A DNA stretch of 64,000 bases from Enterococcus avium ATCC 14025 (lineage in GTDB: Bacteria > Bacillota > Bacilli > Lactobacillales > Enterococcaceae): contig NZ_KE136364.1 of the NCBI RefSeq assembly GCF_000406965.1, forward strand, positions 72,420 to 136,419, in the 5' to 3' direction. Of the stretch, positions 40,382 to 50,456 are shown piece after piece. The translations under genes were made by a program, and so were the position numbers. Under the pieces are notes generated by a model. That model was given only the letters and a program-made list of their open reading frames with translations, had not been told where the DNA came from and did no database searches. Numbering within the stretch: the stretch's first letter is position 1; each line of letters starts with the position of its first letter.

Positions 40382-41415
40382 TGGAAATGAAATATCCTTC
40401 AATCGTTGATATTCCTGCTGATGAATTTCAACCCTTACAAAAAAATACGGAAGAGGAGCGCGAGGAGATTGCGGCCCCTTCGTTGAATTTCTTACAAGAT
40501 TCTTGGCGTCGTTTGAAGAAAAATAAAGCGGCAGTCATTTCAATGGTGCTTTTGATCGTAATCATCGCGATTTCGATCCTAACAATTTTTGTCTCGCCTC
40601 ACAATCCAAGCAAGCAGAATGTGGATTTTATTAATTTGCCGCCACGAGTACCTGGAATAAATATCAATGGTCTAAATGGGAAAACCATGGTTGCTGGTGA
40701 ATTAGTCGATAAATACGCGCAAGCAGATATTCCAGATAACGTAAATTATCTATTAGGAACAGACGGGTTGGGTCGTGATGTGCTAAGCCGTTTGTTCATG
40801 GGGACACGGATTTCATTGTTGATCGCCTTTATCGCAGCCCTTTTTGATATAACAATCGGCGTCGCTTACGGATTAATTTCCGGAATGCTAGGCGGCAAAG
40901 TCGATAACGCGATGCAACGTTTTTTAGAGATTCTTTCGGGAATCCCAAACTTGGTGGTTATGATCTTGATGCTGGTTGTTTTTGAACCAGGAATATTCTC
41001 GATCGTGGCTGCAATGGCGATCACCAACTGGATACCGATGGCACGGATTGTCCGAGCCCAAACCCTTAAGCTGAAAGATCAGGAATATGTTTTAGCGGGA
41101 ATGACTTTAGGTGAATCAAAATGGAAGATCGCCTTCAAGCATATTATTCCGAACATCTCCAGTGTGATTATTATTCAAATGATGTTCAGTATTCCGACTG
41201 CGATTTTCTTCGAAGCCTTTCTAAGTTTTATTGGGTTAGGATTGACACCGCCAGCAGCTTCATTAGGTACTCTATTGAACGATGGATACAAAACATTCTT
41301 GTACTTGCCATACTTACTATGGATTCCAGCGGTAACTATCTCGCTGATCATGATTTGTTTCAATTTATTAGCCGATGGTCTACGTGACGCATTCGATCCG
41401 AAAATGAAAGAGTGA
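40381..41415 (+). CDS. oppC: Oligopeptide ABC transporter permease OppC
   Basis: This 344-residue second permease has a long N-terminal cytoplasmic region (about 1-50), one helix, an extracellular domain (about 75-140, with YLLGTDGLGRDVLSRL) and the conserved permease core with EAA loop YVLAGMTLGESKWKIAFKHIIPN. Pairs with OppB. One-base overlap with oppB implies coupling. Confidence 0.95.
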   Translation: MEMKYPSIVDIPADEFQPLQKNTEEEREEIAAPSLNFLQDSWRRLKKNKAAVISMVLLIVIIAISILTIFVSPHNPSKQNVDFINLPPRVPGININGLNGKTMVAGELVDKYAQADIPDNVNYLLGTDGLGRDVLSRLFMGTRISLLIAFIAALFDITIGVAYGLISGMLGGKVDNAMQRFLEILSGIPNLVVMILMLVVFEPGIFSIVAAMAITNWIPMARIVRAQTLKLKDQEYVLAGMTLGESKWKIAFKHIIPNISSVIIIQMMFSIPTAIFFEAFLSFIGLGLTPPAASLGTLLNDGYKTFLYLPYLLWIPAVTISLIMICFNLLADGLRDAFDPKMKE

Positions 41416-41422
41416 CGATATT

Positions 41423-42469
41423 ATGGAGAAAATTTTAGAAGTAAATAATTTGAACATTTCGTTCGACACCTATGCCGGAAAGGTTCGAGCGATTCGCGGT
41501 GTGGATTTTGATTTGAACAAAGGAGAAACTCTGGCAATTGTAGGGGAATCAGGCAGCGGGAAATCTGTTACAACTCGTACGATCATGCGCCTGCTTTCCA
41601 GCAATGCCAATATTGATGAAGGACAGATTCTTTTCAAAGGTCAAGACATCGTTAATAAATCAGAAAAGGAAATGCAAAAGATCCGTGGCCGTGAGATTGC
41701 AATGATCTTTCAAGACCCCATGACCTCCCTTGATCCTACGATGACAATTGGCAAGCAAGTAGCAGAATCGTTGCGAAAACACAAAAATGTATCGAAGAAG
41801 GAAAGCTTAAAAGCGGCGTTAGATTTGTTGAATCTAGTAGGGATACCAGATGCGGAAAAACGCTTGAAAAACTATCCTCATCAATTTTCAGGTGGGCAAC
41901 GTCAACGGATTGTAATTGCGATTGCGTTAATCTGTAATCCAGAAATTTTGATTGCTGACGAGCCAACGACTGCTTTAGATGTAACGATTCAAGCGCAAAT
42001 TTTAGAATTATTAAAAGAAATTCAAGAAAAAATTGAAACGTCGATTATTTTTATTACCCATGATCTTGGTGTCGTGGCGAATGTTGCAGATCGCGTAGCT
42101 GTAATGTATGCGGGGAAAATTGTAGAAGTTGGAACCGCCGAAGAAATCTTTTATAATCCGCAACATCCATATACCTGGGGATTGCTTGGATCTATGCCGA
42201 CGCTAGAAAGCGAGAACGATCGTCTGTACGCAATTCCCGGCTCGCCTCCAGACCTATTAGATCCGCCAAAGGGCGATGCCTTTTATCCGCGAAATGAGTT
42301 TGCTTTGAAAATCGATGCAGAGCTGGAACCGCCATTTTTTGAATTATCTGACACCCACAAGGCTGCGACTTGGTTGTTAGCACCACAGGCAACAGTAATT
42401 GCACCACCAGCCGAAATTCAACGACGTTGGGATATTTTTCGTAAAAAACAAAATCAGTATTCTGCTTAA
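41423..42469 (+). CDS. oppD: Oligopeptide ABC transporter ATPase OppD
   Basis: This 348-residue ATPase has Walker A GESGSGKSVTTR, signature FSGGQRQRIVIAIAL and Walker B ILIADEPTTALD. The C-terminal extension typical of OppD/DppD (about 255-348) holds PGSPPDLLDPPKGDAFYPR, but the usual cysteine cluster (CxFxxRC-type) is not visible here: the corresponding part reads AFYPRNEFA. Starts 8 bp after oppC. Confidence 0.94.
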   Translation: MEKILEVNNLNISFDTYAGKVRAIRGVDFDLNKGETLAIVGESGSGKSVTTRTIMRLLSSNANIDEGQILFKGQDIVNKSEKEMQKIRGREIAMIFQDPMTSLDPTMTIGKQVAESLRKHKNVSKKESLKAALDLLNLVGIPDAEKRLKNYPHQFSGGQRQRIVIAIALICNPEILIADEPTTALDVTIQAQILELLKEIQEKIETSIIFITHDLGVVANVADRVAVMYAGKIVEVGTAEEIFYNPQHPYTWGLLGSMPTLESENDRLYAIPGSPPDLLDPPKGDAFYPRNEFALKIDAELEPPFFELSDTHKAATWLLAPQATVIAPPAEIQRRWDIFRKKQNQYSA

Positions 42470-42493
42470 ATCGCGTATAGAAAACGGAGGACT

Positions 42494-43450
42494 ATGATGG
42501 AAAAACGATTATTAGAAGTAAAAAATTTAAAACAATATTTCAATACTGGCAGTAAAAACGAAGTCCGTGCCGTTAACGATGTTAGCTTCCATATTAACGA
42601 AGGAGAAACATTTGGTTTAGTAGGAGAATCCGGTAGCGGAAAGTCCACTACCGGCCGAACAATTATCCGTTTAAACCAAAAAACAGATGGAGAAATACTT
42701 TTCGATGGCAAAGATGTGACTAAAATTCACGGAAAATCTGCATTGACGGAGTTTCGTCGTGATGTGCAAATGATTTTTCAAGATCCTTATGCCTCTTTAA
42801 ATCCGCGAATGAAAGTCAAAGATATTATTGCTGAAGGCATTGATGTTAATGGAATAGCTAAAACACCAAAAGAACGGGACAAACTTGTGAATGATTTGCT
42901 GGAAACAGTCGGATTGAACCCAAGTCATGGCACTCGATATCCACATGAGTTTTCCGGTGGTCAACGGCAACGGATTGGGATTGCCCGTGCATTAGCAGTT
43001 CGTCCTCGTTTTATTATTTGTGACGAACCAATCTCGGCGTTGGACGTTTCAATTCAAGCACAAGTAGTAAATTTATTACAAGATTTGCAGAAAGAACATA
43101 ATCTGACCTACTTATTTATCGCTCATGATTTGTCAATGGTAAAGCATATCAGTGATCGTATCGGTGTCATGAATAATGGCCATCTGTTAGAAGTCGGAAC
43201 TAGCAATGAAATTTACCATTACGGTGTGCATCCGTATACAGAAAGCTTACTGTCGGCGATTCCAATGCCTGATCCCGACCACGAGCGCCAGCGTCGCCGA
43301 ATCAAGTATCAGACAGAGCCAAATGATGGAAAAGCACGTTCATTGCGAGAAATCGCACCGGGTCACTTTATCTATTCTTCTGAAGATGAAGTCGCCTATT
43401 ATAAGAAGAAATTGCAGCATTTAAAAAATGAAAAAGCCATAGCAGTTTAA
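42494..43450 (+). CDS. oppF: Oligopeptide ABC transporter ATPase OppF
   Basis: This 318-residue ATPase has Walker A GESGSGKSTTGR, signature FSGGQRQRIGIARAL and Walker B FIICDEPISALDVSIQ. It heterodimerises with OppD to power OppBC. The C-terminal region (about 265-318) has PGHFIYSSEDEV. The usual ATG is taken as 42494; the codon at 42497 is also ATG. The terminator at 43465-43526 follows. Confidence 0.94.
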   Translation: MMEKRLLEVKNLKQYFNTGSKNEVRAVNDVSFHINEGETFGLVGESGSGKSTTGRTIIRLNQKTDGEILFDGKDVTKIHGKSALTEFRRDVQMIFQDPYASLNPRMKVKDIIAEGIDVNGIAKTPKERDKLVNDLLETVGLNPSHGTRYPHEFSGGQRQRIGIARALAVRPRFIICDEPISALDVSIQAQVVNLLQDLQKEHNLTYLFIAHDLSMVKHISDRIGVMNNGHLLEVGTSNEIYHYGVHPYTESLLSAIPMPDPDHERQRRRIKYQTEPNDGKARSLREIAPGHFIYSSEDEVAYYKKKLQHLKNEKAIAV

Positions 43451-43464
43451 ATAAAATAGAAAGT

Positions 43465-43526
43465 AAAAAAATGGAGACACATTGGATTCTTGCTAAAAAC
43501 AAGATTAAATGTGCTCCATTTTTTTC
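43465..43526 (+). terminator. Terminator of oppBCDF
   Basis: AAAAATGGAG(ACACATT) with complementary (AATGTG)CTCCATTTTT around an inner CTTG/CAAG stem, then T residues. Confidence 0.85.
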
Positions 43527-43676
43527 TACTCATATCCAAATTTGAGAAATAACCAAAAGTTCGTTACAGCTCTTTTTAATGTATGAAATCCTTTAAGAAG
43601 CAATGTGTTTTTTTAAAAGTATCAAGCCTGAGATTATGATAGTGGGAGTTTTTAAAACATGAAATAACCATCTCTA

Positions 43677-43704
43677 AAAAGTTAGCTTTTGCCTAACTTT
43701 TAAA
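43677..43704. other. Isolated terminator-like hairpin
   Basis: AAAAGTTAG, loop CTTTTGC, CTAACTTTT, in a gene-free stretch between the oppF terminator and the tRNA gene. No gene reads into it that is not already terminated. Confidence 0.5.
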
Positions 43705-43793
43705 GACGGTTTAAGCTTAGAGTGATGAAACACTCTTTTGACGTTTATCTTAATGAAAAATAAATTACTATCTAAAAATTTATCCAAAAAAAC

Positions 43794-43868
43794 AAAAAAT
43801 GCCACCGCGCACATTCTTTTCGAAACGTCCGAAGACGCCAAGAATGTACCGATGACGTGGGTTTGGCA
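43794..43868 (-). terminator. Large branched terminator downstream of tRNA-Lys
   Basis: On the minus strand TGCCA...TGGCA closes the ends, with inner stems ACATTCTT/AAGAATGT and CGTC-TTCG-GACG, followed by T6. It is an unusually long, possibly branched, terminator. Confidence 0.65.
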
Positions 43869-43873
43869 CCCAA

Positions 43874-43946
<73 letters not shown>

Positions 43947-44101
43947 AAACAAAGTACTTTCATATATTAGCACTGAGAAAAAAAGAATGCAAGGATAAAC
44001 TAAAAAAATTTCATTAAAAATCTCTTCAATTACCTAGTTTTAGAAACTATATTGTATAATTTCCATAATTTTGATAAAATGACACTGAAAGGGGTGTAAA
44101 A

Positions 44102-44650
44102 ATGGAAGAGACTAAGCTCAGATCCTGGGCAGAAGGACTAAAGGAATTACGATTGCCTCGTTGGGAAGAGCTACCCGAATTAGAATTATATATGGATCAA
44201 GTGATTACTCTAGTTGATCGGTATTTATCGCCGCTGATTGAAGATGAAAAACATCAACTTTTATCTAGTGCGATGGTCAACAATTACGTTAAGCATAAAT
44301 TAGTACCACCACCAGTAAAAAAGAGATACAATCGGAATCATTTGGCATATCTGATCGCGATTACCTTATTAAAACAAGTTTTTGCAATCCCAGATATTAA
44401 CGAGTTGATTCGTATGCAACTGGCAATTAACGAACCGATGGATGCTTACAATAGTTTTTGTGAGGTACAAGAAGAAGCATTGAGGCAAGTTTCTAAAATC
44501 GTTTTAGGTGAGGACGTTCATTTGACTCGCAGGAGCGATGACTTTTATTATTTAGCGATGGAAAGCGCTGTTGCTTCATTCACACAAAAAATGTTAGCTG
44601 AAAAAATCATTCAATTGGATCAGCAGAAAGAAGGCGAAAATGATGAATGA
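44102..44650 (+). CDS. DUF1836 family protein
   Basis: This 182-residue protein matches the DUF1836 family found next to degV-type genes in Firmicutes. The central block MVNNYVKHKLVPPPVKKRYNRNHLAYLIAI (about 58-87) resembles a MerR-like helix-turn-helix. The protein could be a regulator, but no target is known. SD AAAGGGG before ATG 44102. It overlaps the degV gene by a few bases. Confidence 0.8.
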   Translation: MEETKLRSWAEGLKELRLPRWEELPELELYMDQVITLVDRYLSPLIEDEKHQLLSSAMVNNYVKHKLVPPPVKKRYNRNHLAYLIAITLLKQVFAIPDINELIRMQLAINEPMDAYNSFCEVQEEALRQVSKIVLGEDVHLTRRSDDFYYLAMESAVASFTQKMLAEKIIQLDQQKEGENDE

Positions 44651-45497
44651 AAAAATTGCGATCCTAGTTGACTCTGGGACGGATGTTCCAAGAAAAGTTA
44701 TAGATAATGGTCCTTTTTTTATGGTACCATTACGGATCATTTTTAGTGATCGAGAATACCGCGATGGGATTGATATCAGTTCTGATACTATTTTTCCATT
44801 GATCAAAAAAGAACTACCGACGACTTCTTTGCCCGATGGTGAATTGATTCATCAAGTATTTGATGATATCAAAGCACAAGGGTTCACACATGTAATCATC
44901 GTAACGATTTCCAGTGGCTTGAGTGGAACGTACAATGCTTTGCGTGTGCTGGGCGAACATTATGAAGGCTTAGTCTTTCAATCAATTGATACGAAAAATG
45001 TTGGGATTGGTGCGGGGATTTTAGCAATCTATGCTGGTGACTTGGTTAAGGAAGGAAAATCTTTTACAGAGATTATCACAGAAGTTGAGAGCAAAATTCC
45101 GAAAACGAAAATTTTTTTCAATGTTGATACATTGGAATACTTGCAAAAAGGCGGAAGAATTGGCTTAGTTTCTTCTTTATTGGGCAGTGCCTTGAAATTG
45201 AAGCCGATCATTTCATGTAATTCAGATGGCATTTACTATACTGTTGCAAAAGTAAGAGGGTTGAATAAGAGTATCGACAAAACACTTCAATTGGTGAAAG
45301 AGCACATTGGAAATCATAAACGGTTCAATTTAGCAGTCACACAAGCTGATGCATTGGAAACAGCAGAAAAAATTAAGCAACGATTACAAGAACTATTTCC
45401 TACAGCTGAGAATATTTATTTCGGTAAAGTCTCACCAGCATTGTCAGTCCATACAGGTCCTGGTTCGCTGGGTGTGGTATGCCAAGTATTGGACTAA
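44640..45497 (+). CDS. DegV family fatty acid-binding protein
   Basis: This ~285-residue DegV-fold protein belongs to the FakB type, which binds a fatty acid for phosphorylation by FakA kinase so that exogenous fatty acids can enter phospholipid synthesis. Family blocks are ILVDSGTDVP, TTSLPDGEL (region around the first binding loop), TISSGLSGTYNA and VDTLEYLQKGGRIG. Two adjacent ATG codons (44640 and 44643) are possible starts; the second is slightly better spaced from AGAAGGCG. Overlaps the DUF1836 gene. Confidence 0.9.
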   Translation: MMNEKIAILVDSGTDVPRKVIDNGPFFMVPLRIIFSDREYRDGIDISSDTIFPLIKKELPTTSLPDGELIHQVFDDIKAQGFTHVIIVTISSGLSGTYNALRVLGEHYEGLVFQSIDTKNVGIGAGILAIYAGDLVKEGKSFTEIITEVESKIPKTKIFFNVDTLEYLQKGGRIGLVSSLLGSALKLKPIISCNSDGIYYTVAKVRGLNKSIDKTLQLVKEHIGNHKRFNLAVTQADALETAEKIKQRLQELFPTAENIYFGKVSPALSVHTGPGSLGVVCQVLD

Positions 45498-45532
45498 TAT
45501 AAAGGCGTAAGTCTCTATTGGAGATTCTGGAA

Positions 45533-45562
45533 TAAAAGATGGGCGTGTGCTCATCTTTTTTA
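45533..45562 (+). terminator. Terminator after the DegV gene
   Basis: AAAGATGGGC, loop GTGT, GCTCATCTTT, T run. Confidence 0.88.
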
Positions 45563-45715
45563 TTATGGCTTCAATAAATGAATATTTTATCTAGTTTTTC
45601 TTAAGTAATAGTTGTAAAAGATTCGTCGTCTGTTTGAAAAGATGAAACAGCTCTGAAATTATTGTATAATGGTATGGCGTACATACAATCTTACAAAGGT
45701 ATGAGGTGACTCTTA

Positions 45716-46420
45716 GTGAAAAAAATTCTAGTAGTTGACGATGAAAAGCCGATTTCGGACATCGTGAAATTCAATTTAACCAAAGAAGGCTATGAAGTCT
45801 TTACCGCTTACGATGGTGAAGAAGCCTTGGAAAAAGTCGAAGAGGTCAATCCAGATTTGATTTTATTAGATTTGATGTTACCTAAAAAGGACGGTTTGGA
45901 AGTGGCTCGTGAAGTGCGCAAGACCCATGAAATGCCGATCATTATGGTTACGGCAAAGGATTCTGAAATCGACAAGGTTTTAGGGTTAGAATTAGGAGCA
46001 GACGATTATGTAACTAAACCGTTTTCTAATCGTGAATTAGTGGCTCGTGTAAAAGCAAATTTACGTCGGGGCGGACAAGCGCCAAAAGAAGAAGAGCAAA
46101 CAACACAAAGTGATTTGACTATAGGTGATTTAACGATTCATCCAGATGCTTACATGGTAACTAAGCACGGAGATACGATTGAATTAACTCATCGTGAGTT
46201 TGAATTGCTGCATTACTTAGCAAAACATATTGGTCAAGTGATGACTCGGGAGCATTTATTGCAAACTGTTTGGGGTTACGATTACTTCGGGGATGTACGT
46301 ACCGTGGATGTGACTGTGCGTCGTTTGCGAGAAAAAATCGAGGATAATCCAAGCCATCCAACCTATTTAGTAACAAGACGTGGCGTAGGTTATTATTTAC
46401 GCAACCCTGAACAGGAGTAA
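45716..46420 (+). CDS. walR: Essential response regulator WalR (YycF)
   Basis: This 234-residue OmpR-family regulator controls cell wall metabolism genes. The receiver has Asp8/Asp9 and phospho-acceptor Asp52 in [11 protein letters not shown]; the winged helix contains [25 protein letters not shown], characteristic of WalR. Start GTG 45716, SD GAGGTGA. First gene of a walRKHIJ operon with short spacings throughout. Confidence 0.96.
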   Translation: MKKILVVDDEKPISDIVKFNLTKEGYEVFTAYDGEEALEKVEEVNPDLILLDLMLPKKDGLEVAREVRKTHEMPIIMVTAKDSEIDKVLGLELGADDYVTKPFSNRELVARVKANLRRGGQAPKEEEQTTQSDLTIGDLTIHPDAYMVTKHGDTIELTHREFELLHYLAKHIGQVMTREHLLQTVWGYDYFGDVRTVDVTVRRLREKIEDNPSHPTYLVTRRGVGYYLRNPEQE

Positions 46421-46422
46421 GT

Positions 46423-48252
46423 ATGGAAAAGAAAGTCCGTTTTTATCGATCAGTCAACTTTAAGATCGCCTTTTCATTTATTTTAATCTTACTGATATCC
46501 ATCGAGATTATCGGAGCGTACTTTATTCGAGGGCTTGAAAAATCAACGATTGAGAATTTTACCAAAGAAATGAATCAACGAGTAGCATTGTTGAGTACAA
46601 CACTTGGTTCAACGATGGCAGAGGATAGCGAGAACGAAGCTGATCAGCTGCAACGTCTCTTAGAAAACAACTCCGCTGCTGATATTAAGGAAATGTGGGT
46701 TGTAGATGATAAAGGAATCGTTCTAGCAACCAATGACGTAGGCCAAAAAGATTCTATCGTTGGGAAACGAAACGAATATAGTGATATTGATGACTTTTCA
46801 ATGAAACAATACGTCACTTTGGATGACAATAATAAACGGGTATATATCAATGTTCAACCAATTCAGTCCCCGACCGGCGATTCGGCTGTGATCGGGGCTC
46901 TTTATGTTAAGAGCGATATCGAACAGAAATACTCGGAAATCGGTAATACTGCATTGATTTTCTTCACTGCTTCTTTGATTGCAGGGTTAATTTCAATCGT
47001 TGTGGCATTATTGGTGGCGCGTTCCATTACAAAGCCGATCAAGGAAATGCAAAAACAAGCAGTACGGATCGCACAAGGTGATTATTCAGAAAAGGTTGAT
47101 GTTCAAGGACATGATGAACTAAGTCAATTAGCGGAAACCTTCAATAAACTATCTGATCGAATTGAAGATGCTCAAGATACGATGGAAGCAGAGCGAAATC
47201 GTTTAGACAGTGTTTTGACTCATATGACAGATGGGGTTATTGCTACGGATCGCCGTGGAAAAGTTATCACTATCAATGAGATGGCTCTGTCCTTGTTGAA
47301 CACGACGAGTGAACAAGCCATCGGTCAATCAATTTTGACTTTGTTGGATTTAGAGGAAGAGTACACATTACGGAAATTATTAGAGACACCAGAAGAGATA
47401 TTAATTGACCGTTCAAAATCTGACTCTGAGGAAGATCGCATGACGTTACGATCAGATTTTGCTATGATTCGTCGTGAATCTGGCTTTATCAGCGGTTTAG
47501 TTGTTGTCATCCATGATGTCACTGAACAAGAAAAAACGGCGGAAGAGCGACGTCAGTTTGTTTCGAATGTTTCTCATGAATTACGTACGCCTCTAACTAG
47601 TGTTCGCAGCTATTTAGAAGCATTAGAAGAAGGCGCATGGGAGGATAAGAGCGTAGCACCAGAATTTATCCATGTGACTTTGGGTGAAACTGACCGTATG
47701 ATTCGTATGATCAATGATCTATTAAATCTTTCTCGGATGGATTCTGGAGCACAGCAGATGGATCTTGAGTTGGTTAACTTCAATGAACTGGTGGATTATA
47801 TTTTGGATCGCTTCGACATGATGGTCAACAACCAAGAGAAAAACTATCGAATTGTCCGTGAATTTACAGAGCGGGATTTGTGGGTTGAAATCGACACAGA
47901 TAAGATCATGCAGGTAATCGACAATATCATGAATAATGCGATCAAGTATTCACCAGACGGCGGAAAAATCGAAGTTCATTTAATGGAGACGCACAACAAT
48001 GTTGTTTTGAGCATTTCTGATGAAGGCTTGGGAATTCCTAAGAAAGATTTAGAAAAAGTATTTGAGCGTTTCTATCGTGTAGATAAGGCAAGAGCCCGTC
48101 AACAAGGGGGCACAGGGCTAGGTTTAGCTATCTCTAAAGAAGTTATGAAAGCCCACCAAGGTCAAATTTGGGTCGAAAGTGTTGAAGGGAAAGGCTCCAC
48201 CTTCTACATTTCTTTACCTTATGAACCTTATGAGGAGGATATTTGGGAATGA
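46423..48252 (+). CDS. walK: Sensor histidine kinase WalK (YycG)
   Basis: This 609-residue membrane kinase has TM1 (about 14-36), an extracellular PAS-like domain (about 37-175), TM2 (about 176-199), HAMP (about 200-252), PAS (about 258-370), HisKA with His385 in FVSNVSHELRTP, and HATPase with N box IDNIMNNAIKYSPDGG and G2 GGTGLGLAISKEV. It responds to cell wall status in Firmicutes. It starts 2 bp after walR and overlaps walH. Confidence 0.96.
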   Translation: MEKKVRFYRSVNFKIAFSFILILLISIEIIGAYFIRGLEKSTIENFTKEMNQRVALLSTTLGSTMAEDSENEADQLQRLLENNSAADIKEMWVVDDKGIVLATNDVGQKDSIVGKRNEYSDIDDFSMKQYVTLDDNNKRVYINVQPIQSPTGDSAVIGALYVKSDIEQKYSEIGNTALIFFTASLIAGLISIVVALLVARSITKPIKEMQKQAVRIAQGDYSEKVDVQGHDELSQLAETFNKLSDRIEDAQDTMEAERNRLDSVLTHMTDGVIATDRRGKVITINEMALSLLNTTSEQAIGQSILTLLDLEEEYTLRKLLETPEEILIDRSKSDSEEDRMTLRSDFAMIRRESGFISGLVVVIHDVTEQEKTAEERRQFVSNVSHELRTPLTSVRSYLEALEEGAWEDKSVAPEFIHVTLGETDRMIRMINDLLNLSRMDSGAQQMDLELVNFNELVDYILDRFDMMVNNQEKNYRIVREFTERDLWVEIDTDKIMQVIDNIMNNAIKYSPDGGKIEVHLMETHNNVVLSISDEGLGIPKKDLEKVFERFYRVDKARARQQGGTGLGLAISKEVMKAHQGQIWVESVEGKGSTFYISLPYEPYEEDIWE

Positions 48253-49562
48253 AATTATCAGAAAAAATCATCCGCATCGCGCTTTTTATTCTGATCTTGC
48301 TCAGTCTCGTCTTGACTTATGCCATTTGGCTTAGTCCCACCTCAAAAACTGCCGATATCAATACAAGTAAGCAAGCAGTGAAAAATGATCAGAATTACGC
48401 AAAGGCAACAGATGCTTTTTTACCGATCCGTGGTATTTGGGATGTGAGCGAAGGTAAATTTCAAACAAGTAGCGAGAATTTATTAGCTACGACCCAAGCA
48501 CGTTTAACAGAAAGTACCTATGGACAACTTCAAGAGGTCGCACAGGGTGAAGAAGAGATAAAGAATTACTACAGCTTAAATGATGGAATTGAGTTGAATT
48601 ACGAAGGCGGCTTCTCTTTGACTGAATACGTAAAGGTTTTTGATATGCCGATTAATTTGAATTCAGTGAAGGAGTCAGAAAAGCTGACGTTTTCAAAAAT
48701 ACAAGTAGATTTTTCTAAGAAAAAAATTCGCTTTTTAAATTACAGCAAAGACACAGTATATGAAGCGACGATTTCAGCAGATTTCACTGGTTTAGAAACG
48801 ATTTATCAAAAAAATCAAGAGAAATATTTGCCAATGTTGGCTGAAAATCCTTTAGTTCCCCGTCTTTTGCGCACAAAAGATCGAGTTCGTTTAAAGAAAT
48901 ATAGTTATATTTTAACTACCCAATCTTATTCTCTATTTCGTAACGCGTTCTTTCAAAACCCTGATCAAGCTAGAGGCGAGGAAGAAGAAAGTGGTATGCG
49001 TTCTTTTGTTAGTGGACATGAAGAACTAGTGATGGACGAACAAAAACGTTTGGTTACATTCAATGGTGAACTACCAAGTGATTTATCTAAAGAAAGCATA
49101 TATAGTCAGAGCTTCAATTATGTTAGCCGTCTAGGAACTGCTGTGGGTAATCTGCGCTACTTTGATCATCATGAAGGACAGATTAATTTTCGGATCTTTG
49201 TTGAAGGCTATCCGATATTTAGCCCATCATCAAAAGGAAAAATGAGTGTGAAAATCGAAGATTCGACTACTGCATCGACACCGCAAATTAAAATTGAAAC
49301 GAGTATGGATACTGTACAGGTACCAATTCCTTCAGATGAAGAAGTAGAACTACCCAGTACCTTAGAAGTTGAAAATAGTCTGGCCGCAGTTGGCTTTGAT
49401 CTTGATAAAGTTCAAAGTTTTATTATCGGCTACACATGGCAAGATATTGATGGTGTGAATAAGTTGGTTGCTTTGACTCCGGAATGGTTTGTTAAATATG
49501 ACAATAATTGGTATTCTGCTAATCAGCTGATGCAAGGAAACTTTGAAACGGAGGCGAGTTAA
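48249..49562 (+). CDS. walH: WalH (YycH), WalRK regulator
   Basis: This 437-residue protein has an N-terminal membrane anchor (about 9-26) and a large extracellular YycH region. In B. subtilis and S. aureus it modulates WalK with WalI through the membrane. ATG 48249 overlaps the walK stop (ATGA) and has AGGAGG at 48233-48238; an in-frame TTG at 48243 is less likely. Sequence conservation in this family is low, so the call also rests on position. Confidence 0.88.
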   Translation: MKLSEKIIRIALFILILLSLVLTYAIWLSPTSKTADINTSKQAVKNDQNYAKATDAFLPIRGIWDVSEGKFQTSSENLLATTQARLTESTYGQLQEVAQGEEEIKNYYSLNDGIELNYEGGFSLTEYVKVFDMPINLNSVKESEKLTFSKIQVDFSKKKIRFLNYSKDTVYEATISADFTGLETIYQKNQEKYLPMLAENPLVPRLLRTKDRVRLKKYSYILTTQSYSLFRNAFFQNPDQARGEEEESGMRSFVSGHEELVMDEQKRLVTFNGELPSDLSKESIYSQSFNYVSRLGTAVGNLRYFDHHEGQINFRIFVEGYPIFSPSSKGKMSVKIEDSTTASTPQIKIETSMDTVQVPIPSDEEVELPSTLEVENSLAAVGFDLDKVQSFIIGYTWQDIDGVNKLVALTPEWFVKYDNNWYSANQLMQGNFETEAS

Positions 49563-50408
49563 TTGGATTTTAGAAAAATCGAATGGATCTTTTTTCTCGT
49601 CTTTGTTGGATTGAACATCTTTCTTTTCAGTATTTATTGGAACAATCAGCATGAGCAAAGTCTTGTTACAAGTTCAAATCAGCGGGAGGACATTTTACAA
49701 CGTTTGGATAACGATGAAATCAAGATCAAGGAAGACGTATCTGATGAGCACCGTGAAGGATATTATCTAAGTGCAGAGCAAGATAATTTTGAAACATTAT
49801 TAGGTGCTTCAGGGAATCAAACGATTGCGAGAAATTCAAATATCACAGACAGAGTATTAACGAGTTATCCAGGTGGAGAGAAAAAATTTGATTTAAAAAA
49901 AGCTACTAGCAGTTTTAATCGTCTCATGAAGGATGCGGATTTCATTATGGATGGACAAGAGTATACTTACTTGCCAGATATTTCTAAGAAAGACGATGAG
50001 TTAAGTAAAATTGTCGGAGCTCAATCCTATGAAGGAATTCCATTTGTGGATGAGACCTCCCGTGTGACACTGGACATCGAAAAAAACAATGATCAAGAAC
50101 AAATCATCAAGTATACTCAGACTCGTCTAAAAGAAATTGAACCCTTACGTGAAAAAATGACACTTTATTCTGAAAAAGAGATTTTAAATACGCTGTATAT
50201 CAATAACAGTATTCCAAGCGATTCGACGATTACCAATATTTATTTGGGGTATTTTAGAACACTTGAGGTGCGGGAAAAAAATGTCTATGTTCCAGTGTGG
50301 TTTGTTAAAATAAGCACTCCAGACAAGACAACGCAGATTGAAAAAGTAAATGCGTTAAATAATCAGGTGATTACGAATAATTTAGTTCCAAAGGTGGAAA
50401 ATCCATAA
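49563..50408 (+). CDS. walI: WalI (YycI), WalRK regulator
   Basis: This 281-residue protein has one N-terminal membrane helix (about 7-24, IEWIFFLVFVGLNIFLFSIY) and an extracellular YycI-type domain. The start is TTG 49563, directly after the walH stop, with GGAGG 8 nt upstream. It partners WalH in controlling WalK activity. Confidence 0.88.
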   Translation: MDFRKIEWIFFLVFVGLNIFLFSIYWNNQHEQSLVTSSNQREDILQRLDNDEIKIKEDVSDEHREGYYLSAEQDNFETLLGASGNQTIARNSNITDRVLTSYPGGEKKFDLKKATSSFNRLMKDADFIMDGQEYTYLPDISKKDDELSKIVGAQSYEGIPFVDETSRVTLDIEKNNDQEQIIKYTQTRLKEIEPLREKMTLYSEKEILNTLYINNSIPSDSTITNIYLGYFRTLEVREKNVYVPVWFVKISTPDKTTQIEKVNALNNQVITNNLVPKVENP

Positions 50409-50456
50409 AAAGGGTTGTATACTGAGGACAGTTTTAAAAAAGGGGACCAATTGCTC

